From NCBI GenBank assembly GCA_003024785.1, contig PUQB01000305.1, positions 1 to 64,000 on the forward strand: a stretch of 64,000 nt of DNA. Direction: 5' to 3'. Source of the DNA: Selaginella tamariscina. Lineage: Eukaryota; Streptophyta; Lycopodiopsida; Selaginellales; Selaginellaceae. This document shows, in pieces, positions 59,530 to 64,000 of this stretch. The translations under genes and the position numbers were made by a program. Numbering within the stretch: the stretch's first letter is position 1; each line of letters starts with the position of its first letter. The notes under the pieces are model-generated. The model was not told the origin of the DNA, did no database searches, and saw only the letters and a program-made list of their open reading frames with translations.

Positions 59530-61040
59530 AAGAACCAAAACGGAGAGGATTTTATTGAGCAATGCATTGCCTTCTTGAGCCTCAGAGATACATGGTGACC
59601 CTAGCCAATCCTGATGCTCCAAAATGGCAAGAAGCAATGCAAGATGAGTATCTCTCATTGCTTAAAAATGAGACTTGGACTCTTGTTCTCTTACCTTAAG
59701 GAAGGAAAGTCGTGAGCTCCAAGTGGCTCTTTAAAAAGAAGTTTAAGTAAGGTGGATGGAGATTCAAAGCACGATTTGTTGCCTATGGCTTCACACAAAT
59801 TCAAGGAGTTGACTATTCTGAGACTTACAGTCCGATAGTTAAGTTAACAACCATCCTCTTGCTTCTAGTTTTGGTAATCGAGCTCAACCTCGAGCTCCAT
59901 CAACTGGATGTGTGCATGGCGTTTCTCAATGGTGACCTTGAGGAGGAGGTGTATGTGGCACAACCTCAAGGATTTGTTCGTTTAGGACAAGAATACCTCG
60001 TCTCACAAGGCACTCTACAGGCTCAAGCAAAGGCCCAGGTCTTGGTATAACAAGATTGATGGTTTTATAATTTCTTTGGGTTTTAAATGCAGCTTAGTCA
60101 TGGTAACCTCTATATCTACTTTGAAGGCCAAGGATTTCTCTTACTAGCACTTTATGTGGATGATACCATGCTTGCGTCCAACCAAGTCCAGCTCATTCAC
60201 AAGATTAAGACTTATTTTTCTGGGAAATTTGAGATGATAAATCTTGGTGAGTCGCACTACTGCCTTGGAATCTAAGTACGAAGAACTGGAGACAACGAAT
60301 TCTTGAGCTGTCTCATGAAAAATACATCTTGGATGTACTTTAGGGTACTCTATGATAGATGCTAATCCTATGGCCACTCCCATGCAAGCAGGCCTTAAGC
60401 TTTCCAAAGCTTTTCATCCGAGAACAATCGCACTGCTGAGGAGGAAAAAAGTGCCAAAAGCTTTACCGTTCGATGGTTGACAACCTAGTATATCTCGTGG
60501 TTTCAACAAGGCTGGATTTAGCCTACCCTATAGGCTGCGTGGAGTGACATGAGATAGACGATTGGTTATGTCTTCCTTCTCAATGGGAACGTGTTCGAAG
60601 AAGTAAGCTATCACAACCATGTCTTCAACATAATCAGAATACGTAACAGCAGCAACAACAACGAAGGAAGCAATCTGGTTGAGCAAGCTTTTAAAGAATT
60701 GTGAATTCAAATTCCTCCCATAAAGTTCTGGTGCAATAATCAATCTGCCATTGCTCTCACAATGAAATCATGATTCCACTCAAGAACGAAGCACATAGAA
60801 TTGTGGTTCCATTTCATCCGGGAGCTGATTCAAAAAGGTAAAAGTCTCCTGGAAATTTGTCCTACTAACACAATGCTGGCAAATGTACTGACCAAGGCTT
60901 TACCTCAAGTACAGCATCAATTCTGACCAAGGCTTTACCTCAAGTACAGCATCAATTCTTCCTAAAGACATTCAAGCTAAGTGATGGAAACCTTGAGGAG
61001 GAACAAGGTCCACATCACTAAAGTCACATCACCCATCATC
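59530..61040 (+). mobile_element. Ty1/copia RT-RNase H relic
   Basis: Plus strand, several stops. Pieces in order: NPDAPKWQEAMQDEYLSLL (about 59610-59665), WLFKKKF, ARFVAYGFTQIQGVDYSETY (59770-59830), ELHQLDVCMAFLNGDLEEEV and QPQGFV (59890-59980), LLALYVDDTMLASN with the catalytic YVDD (about 60139-60185), KFEMINLGESHYCLGI, NPMATPMQAGLKLSKAFHP, LVVSTRLDLAYPIG, then SAIALTMKS, RTKHIELWFHFIREL and ANVLTKALPQVQHQ (to about 60960). Gag, protease and integrase are missing. A 35-base segment, TGACCAAGGCTTTACCTC onward, is duplicated at 60889 and 60924. Confidence 0.85.
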
Positions 61041-61448
61041 AACTGTCAAGAGTCACATGTATAAAACCACCCAAAGGCAATGAAGTAGTTACCGAGCCTT
61101 TTCATCAAAAACCTACATCTCCTGCTTGAGGTTCTCCATTATTGTCTTTCATTGACCTGCACGTATGTGTGTAGTAGTATACACGGCATATATATTAGTT
61201 ATGTACATATACATTTATAAACATATACAATACAACTCACGGTGAAGATGAGAGGTATTTTTCCAACTCGTTTTCTTGAGGCAATATCTATAATCAGTAA
61301 TATAATGAAAATGTCCATAAAGACCTTTCAAGGTTGCAGTGCATCTAGCATGCTTATTTGATGTTCAACGCCATTTTCTTCCCTCTATAAGATAAACATA
61401 TACATACACGTATGTATATACGTACATACTATATGTATACATACACAC

Positions 61449-61595
61449 CTGAAATGAAGCTTTCATTGTAAAAATGATTTGATTGTTCTGAATTGCTCTC
61501 ACAAAGCGGTTTGCAAATATACTAGAATCCTGATCATGAACTCTTTCAACTTGATATACAACTGGGAGTCCACACATAAACAGAAATGCATATAA
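61449..61595 (-). pseudogene. Acyl-CoA thioesterase-like exon
   Basis: The minus strand encodes LFMCGLPVVYQVERVHDQDS, then FANRFVRAIQNNQIIFTMKA and SFQ, ending at a donor CAG|GTGTGT (61449/61448). It resembles the hotdog-fold TesB/ACOT-type peroxisomal acyl-CoA thioesterase region around IPIIYQV.R.RDG.SFATR.V.AIQ....IFT..ASFQ. Family members hydrolyse acyl-CoAs. The usual GNSFATRRV is SSIFANRFV, so it has diverged. I could not find neighbouring exons, so this may be a gene fragment. The upstream limit of the exon is uncertain. Confidence 0.6.
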
Positions 61596-61609
61596 CAAAC
61601 ACACAAGTA

Positions 61610-64000
61610 CTTAGCTATGTGCACATGTAGATAAACATATCGAGATGCACACACTGTGGTGTGCAATGAAATAATTACTTAGATATTACTATTTGTATAA
61701 CCGGGACGAAGAAAATAAGAATGAAGTCCGTATACTACAGAAACGGATTGGGTAGGTTCTAAGGTATAGTCTTTTTCTTAATCATAATTAATTAAGTTAA
61801 TTATTTAACTAATTTTATATATATTTAAAAACTTATATACAGTCCCTCTTTTAATCGATATAAATTAAAAAGATCTTCAGGGTTAATGCATTTCATCTAT
61901 TATATTTAATTTGGTATAGATAAATTTCTTAATTAATGTTTTCTTTAATTTTCAATATTTACTAATTAAATAAATTTTAATTAATTAAGACTAATTTGTA
62001 TATCATAATCGTTCCAACGGATTAACTGACTTACTCGCAACAAAGGATTCGTCCACACACACACACACACATATATATATGCACCTATACATCTATGTAT
62101 ATATATACATGTATACATACCTTTGGCTAGTCCCTCCGCCTTTACTTGTTCCATAAATACGGCGGTTTACGAGGGTTTAATAGGTGCTTATTGTTCTTCA
62201 GCAGATTCTTTTTAGATTCTTATTTGCCTCTCTCTGCTGTCTGTGTCCCAAGCAATCTCTTTACCAAGGTATTAATTTATGTTCAATAAGTGATTAATTA
62301 TCTCTAATCATGTTTTTTTTAATAAGATATCACTGATTTCATGCCTGGAAGTAAGCTTTTTTTATCTGTGTACATATGTGAATATATACTAATAATCAAT
62401 AGTTCTTTATCTTACACAATATAAAGTGTAATATACGAACTATTACAGTATACAACCCTTTTGTATTAGTGGTAATTAATTAAAATTTAATTAATTGATA
62501 AATATTAAAAACCAGGAAATAAACATATATGTAAGAATTTATATATACCAAATTGTGTATATAAATAAAATACATTAATTCTGAAGGTCTTTTCTATTTA
62601 TATTCTTTAAATTTATATAAAATCATTAAAATAATTAAGTTCATTAATTATGATTAAGGGAGGAGGGGTTGTATAATAAAAACCGACCCTTTAATATAAT
62701 ATATATATATAAAAGTTTATTTTGTATATAAAACTTTGTAGTCCCTTTTAGAAATTAATTAAAAATTTAGGTGCTTATATAATGATATAATAGTAAATGC
62801 CATGTTGTGCATAACAAGTGATTTTCTTAAATTTAAATTTTAAAAATTATATTAATGTTTATAAATGCTCTGTTATTGTGTTTTGTCTGATATTTTAAGT
62901 TTTCATATAATTTGTGTTAAAACCCAATCAAAAGGTTATTTATTATTAATTATCATGAGAATATGTAATATATTTTCATTCTGTCCAACTCAATGAGTAT
63001 ATTCCTCGTATTGGATACACACTTTATAATATTTTATTGAATGATATATAAATATAAATTTATAGATCCTTACCTTCATCCTTAAACAGTAACATTTCGT
63101 AAAGCCTGCATGTGTTCAAATGTGCATAACTAATAATAATCAATATTATTATTATTATTATTAAATTAATAAATTAATACAAAATTATTGATACTTTTTA
63201 TAAATGACTGAGAGAAAGATAAAATAATATATACACCCCATCCACATACACACACACCTCAATGTTTTTTAAGTATAAAATAATTTTATATTATGCATTT
63301 GGAAAAATTAAATAGACCTTTACATATTTAAATACATAATTTAAGTTTGTAATATGATTAATTATTCAAAATAAAGAGCTGGGTGTTCCTATTGGCAAAC
63401 TCAATAGCTTATAAAAAAATTTCATACTAACATATTCTTAATGCATCTATAATAGATGGGTGTCAACTAATTTTATTTAACACAAACTATGACCGTTAGT
63501 AATATAAGCAGTTTTGGAAAAAAGAATAAAAATAAATTAATTATTATTTAGATACATGGGGTAACATAATAATATTAAATGAATTCTAGATTAAAATATC
63601 GAGTTGTAACTTACTTTTGTTTAATGACTACTATAATCTAAATTCAACTATCATTTAAAATTTAAATTTGAAAAAAAAATGGCAATGTGCACCTTGTGTA
63701 CCTTATACCATCTTATACTGCACAATGTTAAATCTGGTTCGGCAGCATGGGGTCCCTCGGCTTGGGTGTATCGGTTGTCAACTAGGACAGTGCTTCATTA
63801 GATAACATAACTCAATTTTAAAAATATTTTTAATTATGATTAATTATATGTAGACTTATCTGTAGTCCATGTATACATATATTAGTAATGTAATATATTA
63901 TATACACATAAGAATTTGAATAAATATATGTGAAAGATGAATATGAAGCGAAGGGCTGCACTGACACACTATTAAGAGAAGTAAACCTTGATTCAATACA
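61610..64000. other. AT-rich end of window, no assigned gene
   Basis: A slightly GC-richer stretch at 62125-62275 contains CCATAAATACGGCGG and a possible donor CAAG|GTATTA (62266-62272), and could be a promoter and leader of an unseen gene. Another at 63680-63800 has a 40-codon open frame (63679-63801, plus) that I do not recognise. The rest is low-complexity DNA with CA/TA microsatellites (62055-62110). Confidence 0.4.

Noticed and set aside
62125-62275. Promoter and first exon of an unseen gene
   Set aside because: Only a weak TATA-like word and one GT; no coding sequence follows, so it is not claimed as a gene.
63679-63801. 40-codon open frame MAMCTLCTLYH onward
   Set aside because: No recognisable family, no splice partner and short length; could be chance in a GC-richer patch.

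Overview
This looks like flowering-plant nuclear DNA. It is very AT-rich and full of simple repeats, and it holds short GT-AG introns, LTR retrotransposons and hAT transposase relics. The gene family and its DHSPFF active-site motif remind me of monocot members, but I cannot name the species. No bacterial operon, rRNA or convincing tRNA was seen.

The backbone is an expanded array of one gene family: plant methylesterases of the SABP2/MES type (alpha/beta hydrolases that de-esterify small methyl-ester hormones). I find eight gene-sized copies: copy 1 (3595-4582, minus), copy 2 (8255-9137, minus), copy 3 (15810-16873, plus), copy 4 (19058-19996, plus), copy 5 (22287-23277, plus), copy 6 (38457-39459, plus), copy 7 (exon 1 at 41530-41754 plus, exons 2-4 at 42702-43435 minus) and copy 8 (50990-51982, plus). 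There are also about nine smaller scraps. All share four exons and three very short introns. Two subfamilies are visible: type 1 (copies 1, 3, 5, 7, 8) and type 2 (copies 2, 4, 6). One copy of each is intact: copy 5 (251 aa) and copy 6 (254 aa). The rest carry frameshifts, stops or rearrangements.

The array grew by block duplication. A unit of type-2 gene, truncated exon-1 scrap and type-1 gene occurs three times: inverted at 3.6-10.9 kb, and direct at about 17.4-24.1 kb and 38.2-43.5 kb. The 1.1-2.4 kb segment is an inverted copy of 52.9-55.9 kb. Copy 7 was split by a 1.7 kb inversion whose breakpoint lies in the microsatellite of intron 1.

Transposable elements fill the gaps. They are a rearranged Ty3/gypsy fragment (11.6-14.0 kb), a palindromic repeat nest with a captured GC-rich fragment (10.9-11.6 kb), and a 14 kb nested block (24.1-38.2 kb: hAT relic, copia pieces, a gypsy element with two LTRs, a second gag-bearing element) just upstream of copy 6. 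A second hAT relic lies at 43.7-46.5 kb, a TIR element at 53009-54651 in a methylesterase scrap, and retroelement debris at 56.5-59.5 kb with a copia relic at 59.5-61.0 kb. At 61.45 kb one minus-strand exon resembles acyl-CoA thioesterase. The last 2.4 kb holds nothing I can assign.
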